From assembly GCF_020037025.1 (NCBI RefSeq), contig NZ_JAIQLH010000065.1, positions 1 through 64,000 on the forward strand: a DNA stretch of 64,000 nucleotides. The letters are read 5' to 3'. The position numbers and the translations under genes are program-made. The notes beneath the pieces were generated by a model that saw nothing but the letters and a program-made list of their open reading frames with translations, ran no database searches and was not told the DNA's origin. Origin of the DNA: Streptomyces huiliensis. GTDB taxonomy: Bacteria > Actinomycetota > Actinomycetes > Streptomycetales > Streptomycetaceae. The first letter of the stretch is position 1; the number at the start of each line of letters is the position of its first letter. This document shows, piece by piece, positions 1 through 11,000 of the stretch.

Positions 1-185
1 GCCTCGCCGCGCTGCTGCGCGTCGCCGCCCTCGCCGCGGTGCCCTTCGGGGCCGCCGCCGCGGTCGCTGGGGCGGGCGTCCGGCTCGCCGGCGGATTCTG
101 GGGCACCGCCGTGCTCGTGCTCGTCGCGGTCTCCGTCCTCGCGGCGGGCGTCCGGCTCCTGTGCCGCCGGCCGGGAGGCCGGTGA
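1..185 (+). CDS. C-terminal end of an integral membrane protein (partial)
   Basis: The frame is open from base 3 to the TGA at 183-185. The visible 60 residues are almost all Ala, Leu, Val and Gly, form two likely membrane helices, and end in a short basic tail (CRRPGGR), so this is the cytoplasmic C-terminus of a membrane protein. Third codon positions are nearly all G or C, as expected for coding. The 5' part lies outside the window and the family cannot be named. Confidence 0.6.
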   Translation, partial: LAALLRVAALAAVPFGAAAAVAGAGVRLAGGFWGTAVLVLVAVSVLAAGVRLLCRRPGGR

Positions 186-312
186 GGACGGCGGTCGACG
201 CTCCGGCGGGAGCCGAGGTGCCCAAGGGCCCCCGAAACATCATGGGCATATCAATGTTTGATCGCTTACAGTGCCCTGAATGATCAACTCCCGCATGGAA
301 ACAGGGTGTTTC

Positions 313-1944
313 ATGGCGATCACACGGAGATCCGTCATCAAGGGCTCGTCGGCGGCGGCCGCCGTCCCCTTCGTGGCCGGCGCCGCCGGTGAAGGGGAAG
401 CGGCGGCCTCCCCGGCACCGGCGGCACCGGCCACCGGACCGCTGCTCCAGAGCCGGCCGCACCGGCTGGGCGCGCCCGGAGTGCTCGGCGTGCACCTGCA
501 GTTCGGCTCGGACCCGTCCTCCGAGATGACCGTCTCCTGGATCACCCCGCAGTCGGTCCGCCGCCCCCAGGTGCGGCTCGGAACGCCCGCGGGCGGACAC
601 GGCGGCCGGACCGTCGAGGCCGAGACCCGCACCTACCGGGACGGGCTGTCGAAGGAGGAGGTGTACGTCCACCACGCGCACGTCACCGGCCTGCGCCCCT
701 CGACCACGTACCTGTACACCGCCGGACACGACGGCGCGACGCCCGAGAGCGGCTCGTTCACCACGGCACCGCGCGGCCGCGCCGCCTTCACCTTCACCAG
801 CTTCGGCGACCAGGCCACCCCCAACCTGCGCCGGATCATCCACCTTCCGGACGGCGTCCCCTCCCCGGTCAACCGCTTCCCCCTGCACACCAGCAGCCAG
901 GTCGGCTCGCCCGCCTCCGCCGACATCGTCGCCGCCGTCGAACGGGTCGCCCCGCTGTTCAACCTCGTCAACGGCGACCTCTGCTACGCCGCGATAGCCG
1001 GAGCCTGGGGCACGAGCCGCGTCGCGACCTGGGCGGACTGGTTCATCAACAACAGCCGCTCCACCCGGCTGCGCCCGTGGATGCCCTGCGCGGGCAACCA
1101 CGAGAACGAGAAGGACAACGGCCCCATCGGCGCCGCCGGTTACCAGACCTACTTCTCCCTGCCCGCGTCGTCCGCCTCCTCCGACGAGGAGACGCGGGGC
1201 ATGTGGTACGCGTTCACCGTCGGCGCCGTCCGCTTCGTCAGCCTCGCCAATGACGACGTGGCGCTCCAGGACGGCGGCGACACCTACATCAGCGGCTACT
1301 CCGGCGGCGCCCAGCGGCGCTGGCTGGAGCGGGAGTTGAAGGCGGCGCGGGCGGACCGGGACATCGACTGGATCGTGGTCTGCATGCACCAGCCGATGAT
1401 CTCCAGCCATCGCGGTGCCGGCAGCGACCTGGGCGTACGCCGGGCCTGGGGCCCGCTGTTCGACGCGTACGGCGTCGACCTGGTGCTCAGCGGCCACGAA
1501 CACCACTACGAACGCTCGCACCCGGTCCGCGGCACCCTGCCCGACGAGACCCGCACCCCCGTTCCGACGGCCACCCGCACCGACCTCGTCGACACGGGCA
1601 AGGGCACCGTCCACATGGTCATCGGGGCGGGCGGCAACATCGCCACCAGCCAGGACGACCTCTTCGACACGCCCCAGGCCCGGGTCCTGGTCGCCCTCAA
1701 GGGCGACAAGACCGCCTCCGGCCACCGCGAACCGATATGGGTGGCCGAGGAGGCCCCCTGGGCGGCCGTCCAGGACCGCAAGTACAACCGCGGCTTCGCC
1801 GCGTTCGACGTCGACCCCGGCGACCGCCGTGAGGGCCTGACACGGATGCGCGTCACCTACTACACCTTCGACGGCCCCCACGGCGACCTGACCCCCGTCG
1901 ACACCTTCACCCTCCGACGCCCTCGCTCGGACGCCCGCCACTGA
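313..1944 (+). CDS. Secreted purple acid phosphatase-type metallophosphoesterase
   Basis: 543-residue phosphatase that should hydrolyse phosphomonoesters outside the membrane with a dinuclear metal centre. The N-terminus has a Tat-type signal (TRRSVIKG followed by an Ala-rich stretch), then a fibronectin-like purple acid phosphatase N-terminal domain (about residues 60-160) and the catalytic domain with SFGDQ, NGDLCYA, GNHEN, MHQP and GHEHHYE, the five metal-binding blocks of the family. The ATG at 313 is chosen because it puts the twin arginine near residue 5; ATGs at 280 and 295 are also in frame. It stands alone. The substrate is unknown; no Pho box was identified. Confidence 0.88.
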   Translation: MAITRRSVIKGSSAAAAVPFVAGAAGEGEAAASPAPAAPATGPLLQSRPHRLGAPGVLGVHLQFGSDPSSEMTVSWITPQSVRRPQVRLGTPAGGHGGRTVEAETRTYRDGLSKEEVYVHHAHVTGLRPSTTYLYTAGHDGATPESGSFTTAPRGRAAFTFTSFGDQATPNLRRIIHLPDGVPSPVNRFPLHTSSQVGSPASADIVAAVERVAPLFNLVNGDLCYAAIAGAWGTSRVATWADWFINNSRSTRLRPWMPCAGNHENEKDNGPIGAAGYQTYFSLPASSASSDEETRGMWYAFTVGAVRFVSLANDDVALQDGGDTYISGYSGGAQRRWLERELKAARADRDIDWIVVCMHQPMISSHRGAGSDLGVRRAWGPLFDAYGVDLVLSGHEHHYERSHPVRGTLPDETRTPVPTATRTDLVDTGKGTVHMVIGAGGNIATSQDDLFDTPQARVLVALKGDKTASGHREPIWVAEEAPWAAVQDRKYNRGFAAFDVDPGDRREGLTRMRVTYYTFDGPHGDLTPVDTFTLRRPRSDARH

Positions 1945-2116
1945 CCGACCCGGACGATCCACGGTCGCGCCGAACGCGGCCGGCCGCCTCCGCGCGCACC
2001 GTCAGGAAGGTGACCAACGCCACCACCGCGGTCGCCGCGGCCCCCGTGTACAACGCGGCGTGCAACCCGTCCACGAACGCCTGCCGGAACCAGCGGGTGA
2101 AGGCGGCGTCTCCCCG
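1907..2116 (-). pseudogene. Remnant of a DHA2-type MFS drug exporter (C-terminus only)
   Basis: On the minus strand one frame reads AFVDGLHAALYTG, then a hydrophobic helix (VVALVTFLTVRAEA) and a short polar tail before a TGA at 1907-1909. The F-x-D-G-L-H-x-A motif followed by a last helix is typical of the end of 14-TM DHA2 multidrug exporters. The same frame is closed by a stop just upstream (about 2117) and no other part of the transporter is present, so this is a decayed 3' fragment. Its end overlaps the 3' end of the phosphatase gene. Confidence 0.5.
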
Positions 2117-2255
2117 TCATCCCCGGTACCGCAGGCACGGCCGACCAGGTCCGAGCCCCCGCGTGGCCTGGTGCCCGGGCCGAGCCACACCAGGACGGGC
2201 GTGACAGACTTCCTGCTGCTGGTCGACGTCTCCCGATCCACCTGGAAAGAGCTCC

Positions 2256-2663
2256 GTGAACAGGTACACCTACCCCTGCCCGCTGCGCTGGTCCGACGCC
2301 GACGCCAACGGGCACATCAACAACGCGGTCTTCCTCCGGTACATGGAGGAAGCACGCACGCGCATGTTCCGGGAAGTGCTCGCCACGGACGAAGAGGGCC
2401 GTCGCCGGAACGCGTTCGTCGTGGCCCGCGCGACCATCGACTACAAAGCCCCTCTCACCTACCGGGACGAACCCGTCGACGTACACGTCCGGACCGTCAA
2501 GAGCGCCGGAGCCTCCTTCGAGCTCGCCTACGAGATCCGCGACGCCGACCGCCTGTACGCCGAGGCGGTGACCGTGATCGCCGCATACAACCTCGACACG
2601 GGCCGCCTCCGCCGGCTCTCCGCCGACGAACGTGCCTTCCTGGCGCGGTACAGCAGCCCCTGA
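2256..2663 (+). CDS. Hotdog-fold acyl-CoA thioesterase (YbgC/FadM-like)
   Basis: 135 residues, a full-length single hotdog domain. The N-terminal signature RWSDADANGHINNAVFLRYM contains the Asp and the helix that form the 4-hydroxybenzoyl-CoA thioesterase active site. It should hydrolyse acyl-CoA or acyl-ACP thioesters in the cytoplasm. The GTG start at 2256 follows GGAAAG at 2243-2248. It stands alone between two gene remnants and about 560 bases upstream of the reductase gene of the polyketide locus; a role as editing thioesterase there is only a possibility. Confidence 0.85.
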   Translation: MNRYTYPCPLRWSDADANGHINNAVFLRYMEEARTRMFREVLATDEEGRRRNAFVVARATIDYKAPLTYRDEPVDVHVRTVKSAGASFELAYEIRDADRLYAEAVTVIAAYNLDTGRLRRLSADERAFLARYSSP

Positions 2664-2982
2664 GCGATCCGCCGGAACAGGTCCGGCGCCGCTCCGTGCA
2701 GCCGTGGAGTCCGAACTGCCGGAGGTACTGGGGCCGGACCCCGCGCGGGTAGGGGATCGGCTGCCGGGAGAGCGAGGTACGCCCCGTTCCGCAGGGCGGC
2801 GAAGTCGCCGTGACGCGGGGCGCGGTGGTGGCGGCGTCAACCGGCCTCGCCGCGTGGACCCGCCATGCACGCTGACCCGGCCTTGCCGTCCCACGACCGG
2901 GTGCCCGTCGGCGGGGAGCGGCAGAGAGGGCGGCGTTGACTCGTCGTGAGTCGCGTCTCCTTCAAGGACTGCGTGCGGGCGG
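2664..2982. other. Intergenic region, no gene recognised
   Basis: About 320 bases between the hotdog thioesterase and the DUF397-like remnant. No frame shows a recognisable protein, no strong hairpin or promoter stands out, and codon-position bias is inconsistent across the stretch. It may hold decayed sequence like its neighbour. Confidence 0.4.
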
Positions 2983-3121
2983 GTGGATCCGTGGCGGCGG
3001 ACGCGGGACTACCGGCGGGATCTTCCGGCGTCGGTGGAGCAGAAGGACAGCCGGCAGCCGGCCGAGTACGTGGGCGTGCCCGGCGGGCTTCCAGCAGCTG
3101 CTCAACGGCGCGACCGTGTAG
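2983..3121 (+). pseudogene. Probable frameshifted remnant of a DUF397-family protein
   Basis: One frame reads QKDSRQPAEYVGVPGG up to about 3090 and the adjacent frame then gives FQQLLNGATV followed by TAG at 3119-3121. Put together, the two halves resemble the C-terminal half of DUF397 proteins (a D-S-K/R-x-P block, then F-x-x-L/F-L-x-G near the end), small actinobacterial partners of helix-turn-helix regulators. The break of frame inside the motif and the lack of the usual tryptophan-rich start point to decay. Third positions are GC-rich in both halves. Identification rests on a short motif only. Confidence 0.33.
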
Positions 3122-3219
3122 GCGACGCCGCCTTCGTTTCCGCGACCGCCGCAGACCATAAGGCCCGGTCAGCGTGGGAAAACTGCATGCGAGACGTCGA
3201 GCTGAGGGGGAGGGGACCA

Positions 3220-4296
3220 ATGCCTGTCGCCGTCACGGGGGCTACCGGTTTCGTCGGGCTGCGGCTGGTTCGGGAGTTGCTGCGGTGCCACCCTTCCCTG
3301 CTGCTGCTCACCCGGGCCGGTGGACAGGCCGCGGTGCCGCGGATCGCCCGGTTCCTGGAGAGCGCCGGGGCGCCGGAGCACGTGGTCCGGCAGGTGAGCG
3401 GCCGGCTGACGGAGGTCGCGGTCGACCTCCGCCGCCCGGACCTCGGGCTGCCCCCCGACGCCTTCCGGCGCCTCGCCGACGAGGTCGAACTGCTCTGGCA
3501 CTGCGCGGCCGACACGTCGCTCACCCGGCCGCGGGAGGAGGCGCGGGCCACCAACACGGACGGCACCCGGCATCTTCTCGGACTGCTGGCCCAGGGGGAA
3601 CGGCGACCTCCGCTGTGCCACCTCAGCACGATCGCGGTGGCGGGCGCCCAGCGTTCGGGGGTGGTTCCGGAACGGGAGCTGGCGGGCGCCCACGGCTTCC
3701 ACACGGCGTACGAGCGGACGAAGTTCGAGGCTGAGGCGGCGGTCAGGGCCTGGTCTCGGGAGCACGGCCGGCCGGTGGTGATCTTCCGTCTGTGTGGGGT
3801 GGTGTCGGACGGTCCGGTCTACCCCGGAGCGCCACCGCACCCGCTGCTCACGGCCGTACGGGCGGTGCGGTCCCACCAGGCGGCCTACGGCCTGGTCACG
3901 GCGGACGACGGCAGCATCGTCCTCTACCGGGACGGGCCCCGGACCGGCACGGTGAACCTCCTGCCGGTCGAGCACGCCGTCCCGGCCATGGTGGAAGCGG
4001 CCCGGCGGACGGCATGGGACGGTACGCGCACGTACCACATCGTCAACCCGCGGAACGTGCCCTGCACCGTGGTCCTCAGGGCGCTGAGCGCCCACTGCGC
4101 GGTGTCCTTCCGGGTCCTCCCGGCGAGCCGGGACGGTGACGGCGAGCCCTACCGGCTGCAAGGGGCGTTCCGGGGACTGCTGTCGGTCGACCGCCGCTAC
4201 GAGAACGCCGGCCTCGCGCGCCTGGGCGTCACCTATCCGCCGGAGCCGTACGTCGACCACCCCTACCTGCTCCGCACCCTGCGCGACTCCGACTGA
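3220..4296 (+). CDS. Stand-alone NAD(P)-dependent extended SDR / thioester-reductase-like protein
   Basis: 358 residues. It opens with the Rossmann motif VTGATGFVGLRLV and carries the YERTK (YxxxK) catalytic pair of extended short-chain dehydrogenases. The overall pattern (male-sterility/thioester-reductase type, with LCHLSTIAVAG before the Tyr) matches domains that reduce acyl thioesters to aldehydes or alcohols at the end of PKS/NRPS lines. The ATG at 3220 is chosen for its GGGGGAGGGGACCA ribosome site; an in-frame ATG at 3187 is possible. It converges on the type II thioesterase gene with 2 bases between the stop codons, so it probably belongs to the polyketide locus, though a tailoring ketoreductase or epimerase role is possible. 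Confidence 0.7.
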   Translation: MPVAVTGATGFVGLRLVRELLRCHPSLLLLTRAGGQAAVPRIARFLESAGAPEHVVRQVSGRLTEVAVDLRRPDLGLPPDAFRRLADEVELLWHCAADTSLTRPREEARATNTDGTRHLLGLLAQGERRPPLCHLSTIAVAGAQRSGVVPERELAGAHGFHTAYERTKFEAEAAVRAWSREHGRPVVIFRLCGVVSDGPVYPGAPPHPLLTAVRAVRSHQAAYGLVTADDGSIVLYRDGPRTGTVNLLPVEHAVPAMVEAARRTAWDGTRTYHIVNPRNVPCTVVLRALSAHCAVSFRVLPASRDGDGEPYRLQGAFRGLLSVDRRYENAGLARLGVTYPPEPYVDHPYLLRTLRDSD

Positions 4297-4298
4297 CG

Positions 4299-5084
4299 TC
4301 AACCACCCGGCGGGGGGCGGGAGAAGGCGAGCCGGACGTCCGCGGCGAGGTCCCGGGCCACGTCCTCCCAGTGCTCCCGCAGGTACATGTGGCCGCCCAG
4401 GTAGGTGTGTTCGGCGATGACGCCCGCCGTGGTGTGGTCGTACCAGGAGCGGATGTCCCCGGTGCCGACGAGGGCGTCGTGGGCGCCGAGGAAGAGGGAG
4501 ATGGGACAGACCACGCGGGGTCCCTCCCGGTAGCGGTAGGTCAAGAGGAGGTTGGCGTCCTCGAGTACGGCGTTGAGGGCCAGGCGCGGGAAGTCGGCCG
4601 TCTGCCGCCACTCGTGCCGGACCGTCCGCACCAGTTCCGATGGGTACCGCATCTCGCGGAACCGCCTCCAGACGGACCGGGGTTCGACGATTGCCGAGAC
4701 GCCGATCAGCCGGGGACTCGGCAGGTTCCGGGCCACGAGCGCCCTGGCCGCCTCGTACGCCATGACGCCCCCCGAGCTGTGGCCGAAGAACACCGCGGGG
4801 AGCCGGTGGTCCAGCGCCACGAACGCCTCCGTGAGGCTGTCCAGCAGGCGGGAGACGCTGGACAGGCGCCGCTCGTCCGACCGCCGGCCGCGGCCGGGCA
4901 GTTCGATCCCGACGGGCGCGAGCGTCTCCGGCAGTGCGGCGGCGAGGGGCGCCCAGAACGACGCCCCCATACCGGGTACGGGGAAGAGGAACACCGTGGC
5001 CTGGGCGTAGGGCCGGCCGGCCAGCGGGACGAACCACCGGTCCGGCCGCGATCCGCCCTCGCGGCGCCCTGCGGAAGGGCTCAC
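4299..5084 (-). CDS. Type II thioesterase of the PKS locus
   Basis: 261-residue alpha/beta hydrolase. GHSSGG (nucleophile Ser103), the acid in LGAHDALVG and the His in GGHMYL form the triad of the TEII/GrsT family, which removes wrong or stalled acyl groups from carrier proteins. FPVPGMGASFW is the usual N-terminal oxyanion segment. The GTG start at 5084 overlaps the stop of the PKS gene in the four bases GTGA, so the two are translationally coupled. Because the PKS has no terminal thioesterase domain, this protein may also contribute to release. Confidence 0.9.
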   Translation of the reverse strand: MSPSAGRREGGSRPDRWFVPLAGRPYAQATVFLFPVPGMGASFWAPLAAALPETLAPVGIELPGRGRRSDERRLSSVSRLLDSLTEAFVALDHRLPAVFFGHSSGGVMAYEAARALVARNLPSPRLIGVSAIVEPRSVWRRFREMRYPSELVRTVRHEWRQTADFPRLALNAVLEDANLLLTYRYREGPRVVCPISLFLGAHDALVGTGDIRSWYDHTTAGVIAEHTYLGGHMYLREHWEDVARDLAADVRLAFSRPPPGG

Positions 5085-8000
5085 CCCGGGTCCCGCTCGG
5101 GCTCGTCGGGCGTGTCGGGTGGCCGGTGTCCCAGGCGGGTGACGACGCGCCGGGCGAGTGCGGAGAGGCTGGGGGCGGCGGCCAGTTCCAGGACGGGCAC
5201 CTCTGGTCCCAGGCTCCGGTGCAGGAGGCCGCCGAGTTCCGCGGCCATGAGGGAGTCGACGCCGAGCCGGTCCAGGCGGCGGTCGCGGTGGATGCGGTCG
5301 GGGGTGGTGTGCAGTACCCGGGCCAGCAGCTCGGCGAGGCTGTCTTCGATCAGGGCGAGGGCTTCCTCGGCGGTCGCGCCGGCCAGCCGGGACCGGAGGT
5401 CGGCGTGGTCACCGCTCCCCCCGTCGGCCGGCAACAGGTACCGGGTGCGGGGCGTGTCCAGAGCGGGCAGGAAGTGGCGCAGCGTCCCCCAGTCGACGCT
5501 CGCCGCGCCCACCACGTCGGCGCCCGGGTCGCCGAGCAGCGGCCGGAGGAGGGCGAGGGCGTCGTCGGCGGGCACGGAGCGCAGGCCGACGGCGGCCAGG
5601 CGCTCGGTCATCCCCGTGCGTTCGACGTAGCCGGCGCCCGAGACCGCACCCCACTGCACCGACGTCGCCGGGAGTCCGGCGCGCCGCCGGTCGCGGACCA
5701 GGGCGTCCAGCGCCAGGTTGCCCGCGCAGTACGGAGCCTGGAGGCGGTTGCCGACGGCGGCGGCGACGGAGCTGAGGACGAGGAAGTAGTCGAGGTCCCG
5801 GCCGCGGGTGAGCCGGTCCAGGACGTGGCCGACGGCGATCTTCGGGTGGAGGACGGCCCGCAGCCGCTCGTCGTCGAGTTCGGTGAGCGGGGCGTCGTCC
5901 TGGACCATGGCGGCGTGCACCACGCCGGCCAGCCGCCGTCCGGAGGCGTCGACGTCCGCCAGGACGCGGCCCATCGCCTCCGGGTCGCCCGCGTCGGCGG
6001 CGAAGACGGCGACCGCGGCGCCGAGGCCGTGGAGGGCGTCCAGCACGGCTTCCGCCTCCGGTCCGTCCGCGCCGCGCCGGCCGACGAGGACCAGCCGGCG
6101 CGCGCCGTGTGCGGCCAGGTCACGGGCGATGGCCGCGCCGAACCCGGACAGTCCTCCGACGATCAGGTGGACGCCGTCCGGGTCCGGCGCGGGGGCCGCC
6201 GGGGGACGGGGGACGGGGGCGGGGTCGTCGAAGGTGATGACCAGTTTGCCGATGTGGCGGGAGTGCTGGAGGCGGGTGAACGCCTCCGCGACCCGGGCGG
6301 CCGGGAACGGGCTGTACGGCAGGGGCCGGTGGATCCCCGCGTCCAGGGCCTCCTGGAGCTCCCGGACGGTGGCGCGGACCAGGGCCGGCGCCGCGTCCGT
6401 CCAGAGGGAGCCGAGGTCGACGCAGAAGAAGGCGACGTTGTCCTCGAACGGCGCCAGCGGCAGGGCCCGGTCGGCGAGGACGTCCCGCTTGCCCAGTTCC
6501 ACGAACCGCCCACCGGGCGCGAGGAGTTCGAGGCTGCGGCGCATGGCCTCGCCGGTGAGGGAGTTGAGCACGACGTCCACGCCCCGGCCGCCGGTCCGGT
6601 CCCTGACCTCGTCGGCGAAGTGCGGGGTGCGGGAGTCCAGGGCGTGCTCCGCGCCGAGGATCCGCAGCAGGTCGCGCTTGGCGGGGGTCCCGGCGGTGGC
6701 GATGACTCGGGCCCCGAGGTGCCGGGCGAGGCGCAGGGCCGCCAGCCCGACGCCCCCCGCGCCGCCGTGCACCAGCAGGGTCTCACCGGCCCGGAGACCG
6801 GCGAGGCGGACCAGGGAGTGGTGCACCGTGGCCAGCACGACGGGCAGGGTGGCCGCCTCGGCGAACGACATGTCCGCCGGGACGCGCAGCAGGCCGTCGG
6901 CCCGGCACAGGGCGTGGGAGCCCAGGCAGCCCCGGCCCATCCCGGCGACCCGGTCCCCGACGGAGAAGTCCGTCACGTCCGGTCCGACCGCGGCGACGAC
7001 TCCCGCGCACTCCAGGCCGCCGACCGGCCGGTCCGGCCACGCCCCCGGCACCAGGCCGGCCGCCGCGGCCACGTCGCGATAGTTCAGCCCGGCGGCCCGG
7101 GTGGACACGACGACCTGTCCCGGCGCCGGTGTCGGTACGGCGGCCGGCCGCCACGCCAGGCGGTAGCGCAGGCCGATGTCGTCGACGGCCAGCCGGTACG
7201 CGTCGTCCGACGAGCCGCCGGACAGCCGTACGGGGTCGGAGTGCGGGGTCAGCCGGGGGACGAACCGGCCGTGACCGGTGAGCACGACCTCGTCCTCGTC
7301 CGACGGACCGGACAACTCCCGGACCAGCTGCCCGGCCAGTCGCCGCGCGTGCTCCTCCGTACCGTCGTGGAGGAGGGCCACCCGGCGCACGGTGAGCCGC
7401 GGCTGTTCGTTGGCCAGCGTGCGGGCCGCTCCCCAGGCGGCGCTGTGGGCGGGTTCCGGCGCCGGGGAGCCCTCCCGGCGGAAGCCCTGGACGAGCCACA
7501 CGTGGAGGTCCGGTCCCTCGGGGGCGTGGGCGCACGCCGTGGCGAGGGCGCGCAGCAGGCCGCAGTGCCGTACGGCCTGTTCGGTGGCAGCGTGGGCGTC
7601 GGGTGGCGGGGTGCCGTCGAGGTACAGGACGAGGTGGGCGGTGCCGGCGGCGGGCAGGGCCCGCTGCCACGCCGCCGGGTCCCCCGGGTTCCCGACGTGG
7701 GCCGTGGCGCCGGCCGCCGCGTGCCGCAGGCGGCCCGTCACCCTGGCGGCGAGCGGCGAGGGGGCGGCGGTCTCCTCGATGGCCGTGATCCACCGGGCGT
7801 CCGTCAGCCGGGGGCCGGGCGGCCCGGACATCCGGGGCGGCCTGGGGGCGCGGGCCGCGAAGAGGACGGAGGGCTCCTGGACCGAGCGCGCGTCGCCGAG
7901 GCGGACCGGCTCGGGGAAGCCGTTGGCGACCAGCAGGTCGAGCCAGGCGTCCGGGGAGATGGTCAGCGAGCCGCGGGGCCGGAGCCGGGTGTCGTCGACG

Positions 8001-11000
8001 TCACCGTAACCGCCCAGCAGACCGGCGACGGAAAGCAGGAGGTGGTCGTCGTGGAACTCGGAGGCCAGCAGATGGCCGCCGTCGGCCAGCAGCGTGGCGG
8101 TACGGCCCAGCGCGCGGCTGATGTCGCGGGCGGTGTGCAGGGAGTTGGCGGCCACGACGACGTCGAACGACCCCTCGGCGTAGCCCTGTTCCACGGGATC
8201 GGCGTTCAGGTCGAGGGTGCGGTAGGTGACGAAGTCGTAGGCGGCGAAGCGGGCTTGGGCGCGGGGCAGGAAGGCGGGCGAGACGTCGGTGAAGGTGTAG
8301 TGCGTCCGGTCGGCGGGGAGCACCGGCAGCAGGTCCGCGGTGGTGCCGCCCGTGCCGGCCCCGATTTCCAGGACGCGCAGGGGGCGGTCGGCCGGCTGGC
8401 GGGCCGACAGTTCGCGCAGCAGCCGGGCCGTGATCCGGTTCTGGTACCGCGGCCCCGGTGTCTCGTAGATGCGCGCGGCGAGGTGGTCGTTCTCGGAGAA
8501 CAGCAGCTCCAGCGGGTCTTCCAGGCCGCGGATCACCTGGGTGAAGTGGCGGCCGCACACCCCGGCGACGAACCACACCATCGCCCACGGGGGGAGGGCT
8601 TCCATCGCCTCCCTCAGCAGCGCTTCCGGATCGGGGGGGTCGGCGGCCAGGCGCCAGGTGCCGTCACCCACGAGGTCGACGGCCCCGGCCCGCGCCGCCA
8701 GGTCGAGCATGCGGCGCAGCTGCGGGAGGTGGCGGTCGGTCACTCCGGCAGCGGCGAGGTCGTCCTCGGTGACGAGGGTCCGGCCGGGGAGGAGCTCCCG
8801 GACGGTGGCCGCAGCACGGGCCGCCGTGTAGTGGGTGTGCACGCGGTGGAACCGGGGGTAGTCCATCGTCCGCCAGTCGTCGGCGAGGGCGGCCAGGTCG
8901 CCGGCGCACGCCCGCACGATGTCACGGACCGCGAGCGGGGGTGAGCCGGCCGTGGTGGGCCCGGGCCGGGGTGCCGCGCGCAGGACCTCGCGGAGGAGCG
9001 GCGGCTTCGCCGGCCGGGCGGCGTCGAACCGGCGCAGCCGGCAGCCGTGCATCCGCACGGCGACGTGGCCCGCCTCGTCGGCGACATCAACGTCCCACAC
9101 GGCTTCCAGCGAGGTGAGGGTGCGCAGCCGCCCGTACACCACCCCGGCCGGGGGCGGGGTACGCCAGCAGCGGATGGTGGCGATGGCGGTGGGCAGGAAG
9201 GGGGCCGGCTCGTCGAGGTTCCGGGCGATCAGCCGGCCGCAGGCCTGGAGGGCTCCGTCGAGCACGGTGGGATGGGCGGTGTGACCGGGGTCGGCGCCGT
9301 CCGCGAGGCGGTAGTCGGCCAGTGCCTCCCGTTCCCCGCAGGCCAGGGAGGTGAGGACGCGGAACGCCGGGCCGTAGGAGAGCCCGCTGCGCTCCGTCTC
9401 CCGGTAGAGGCCGTCGGTCGCGCACCGGTCGGTCAGCCGTCGATGGAGGTCCTTGAGGTCGAGGGCGGGCGGTTCGGGTGCGAGGAGGGGACGGACGTGG
9501 CCGCGGGTGTGCCCGGTCCAGTCGCCCGCCGCCCCGTCCGCCGATCCCTCACGGCTGTGCACGGTCACCACGCCGTCCGTGACGGCGGTGCGCAGGCGCA
9601 GGTGGAGGGCGGGGTCGTCCAGGTCGAGCGGCAGGGCGTGCGTGACGGCCAGGCGGACGACCTCGGCGGGCACCTCCAGGGCGGTCCGCCCGGCGCTCAG
9701 TGCCATGTCGACGAAGGTGGCCGCGGGCAGTACGGCGCCGCCGCCCACCCGGTGGTCGGCCAGCCACGGCAGGTGGGCCGGTTCGAGTGTGTGCCGCCAG
9801 GACGGGGCGGGGCCGGACCGGCGGACACCCAGCAGCGGATGGTCCGGTGCCGCCGCCGCGTCCTCGGCGGGCTCGGTGTCCCACCAGTGAGGCTCGCCCG
9901 ACCAGTGGCGCTCCCTTTGCCACGGGTAGGCCGGCAGGTCCACGACGCGGCCGGGCCGCGGGAAGCAGCGGTCCCAGGCGAGGCGCGCGCCGGCGGCGGC
10001 CAGCCGCGCGACGGCCGTGTCCAGCGCACCGGGATCACCGTCGGAGCGGGAGAGGGTGGGGACGACCTCCGCCCGGCGGGCGCGGCCGGCGGCCGTCCGG
10101 CGGAGGTAGCCGGCCAGGACGGGGTGCGGCCCGATCTCGACGAGCGCGTCGCAGCCGTGGTCCAGGAGAGTGCCTGCGGAGTCCGCGAACCGGACCGGTT
10201 CGCGGACATTGCGCCACCAGTAGTCCGCGCCGGCCGCCGTTCCCGGCAGGACGCGGCCGGTGACCGAGGACACCAAGGGCAGGTTTCCCGGCCTGGGAGC
10301 CACGCCGGCCAAGGCCGCCTCCAGGGCGGGACTCAGGCCGTCCATCGCCGGGCTGTGGAACGCGTAGTCGAGGCCGAGGTCCCGGAAGAACACCTGCCGC
10401 TCGGCCAGTTCGCGGCCGAGCGCCGCCAGCGCCTCCGCGTCGCCCGCCACCGTCACGTCCCGGTCGCTGTTCACCCCCGCGATCACCAGGCGGCCGTGGG
10501 CCCGGGCGAGCCGCTCGGCGGCTGCCGCCTCGTCCAGGCCCACGGCGGCCATCCGTCCGGACCCCGCCGTGGCGGCCTGGCAGCGGCTGCGGGCCGCGAT
10601 GACCGCGCAGGCGCCTTCCCGGTCCAGCACCCCCGCGCAGTAGGCGGCGGCGACCTCGCCCACGCTGTGCCCGGTCACGGCATGCGGCCGCACGCCCCGG
10701 GCGGCGAGGGCGGCCACCAGCCCGGCCTGCACCGCGAACAGCAGGGGCTGGGCGAACTCCGTACGGGCGAGCGGCCTCGACCCGGCGGGAGCGTCCAGTT
10801 CCTCCAGGACCGACCAGCCCAGCAGCGGCCGCAGCACCTCGTCGAGGGCGGCGACCTCGTCCCGGAAGGCCGGCTCTCCGTGCAGCAGGGCCGCGCCCGC
10901 GCCGTCCCACAGGGCGCCGTTGCCGCAGAAGGCGAACCCGATCCGGCCGTCCGCCACGGCCTCCGCCACCGCGGTGCCCGGCAGCGGCCGTCCGTCGGCG

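Noticed and set aside
4934-8944. Very long open frame on the plus strand, antisense to the PKS
   Set aside because: It mirrors the PKS frame (GC3-rich genomes leave antisense frames open), is rich in Gly/Arg/Val low-complexity sequence and has no family motif.
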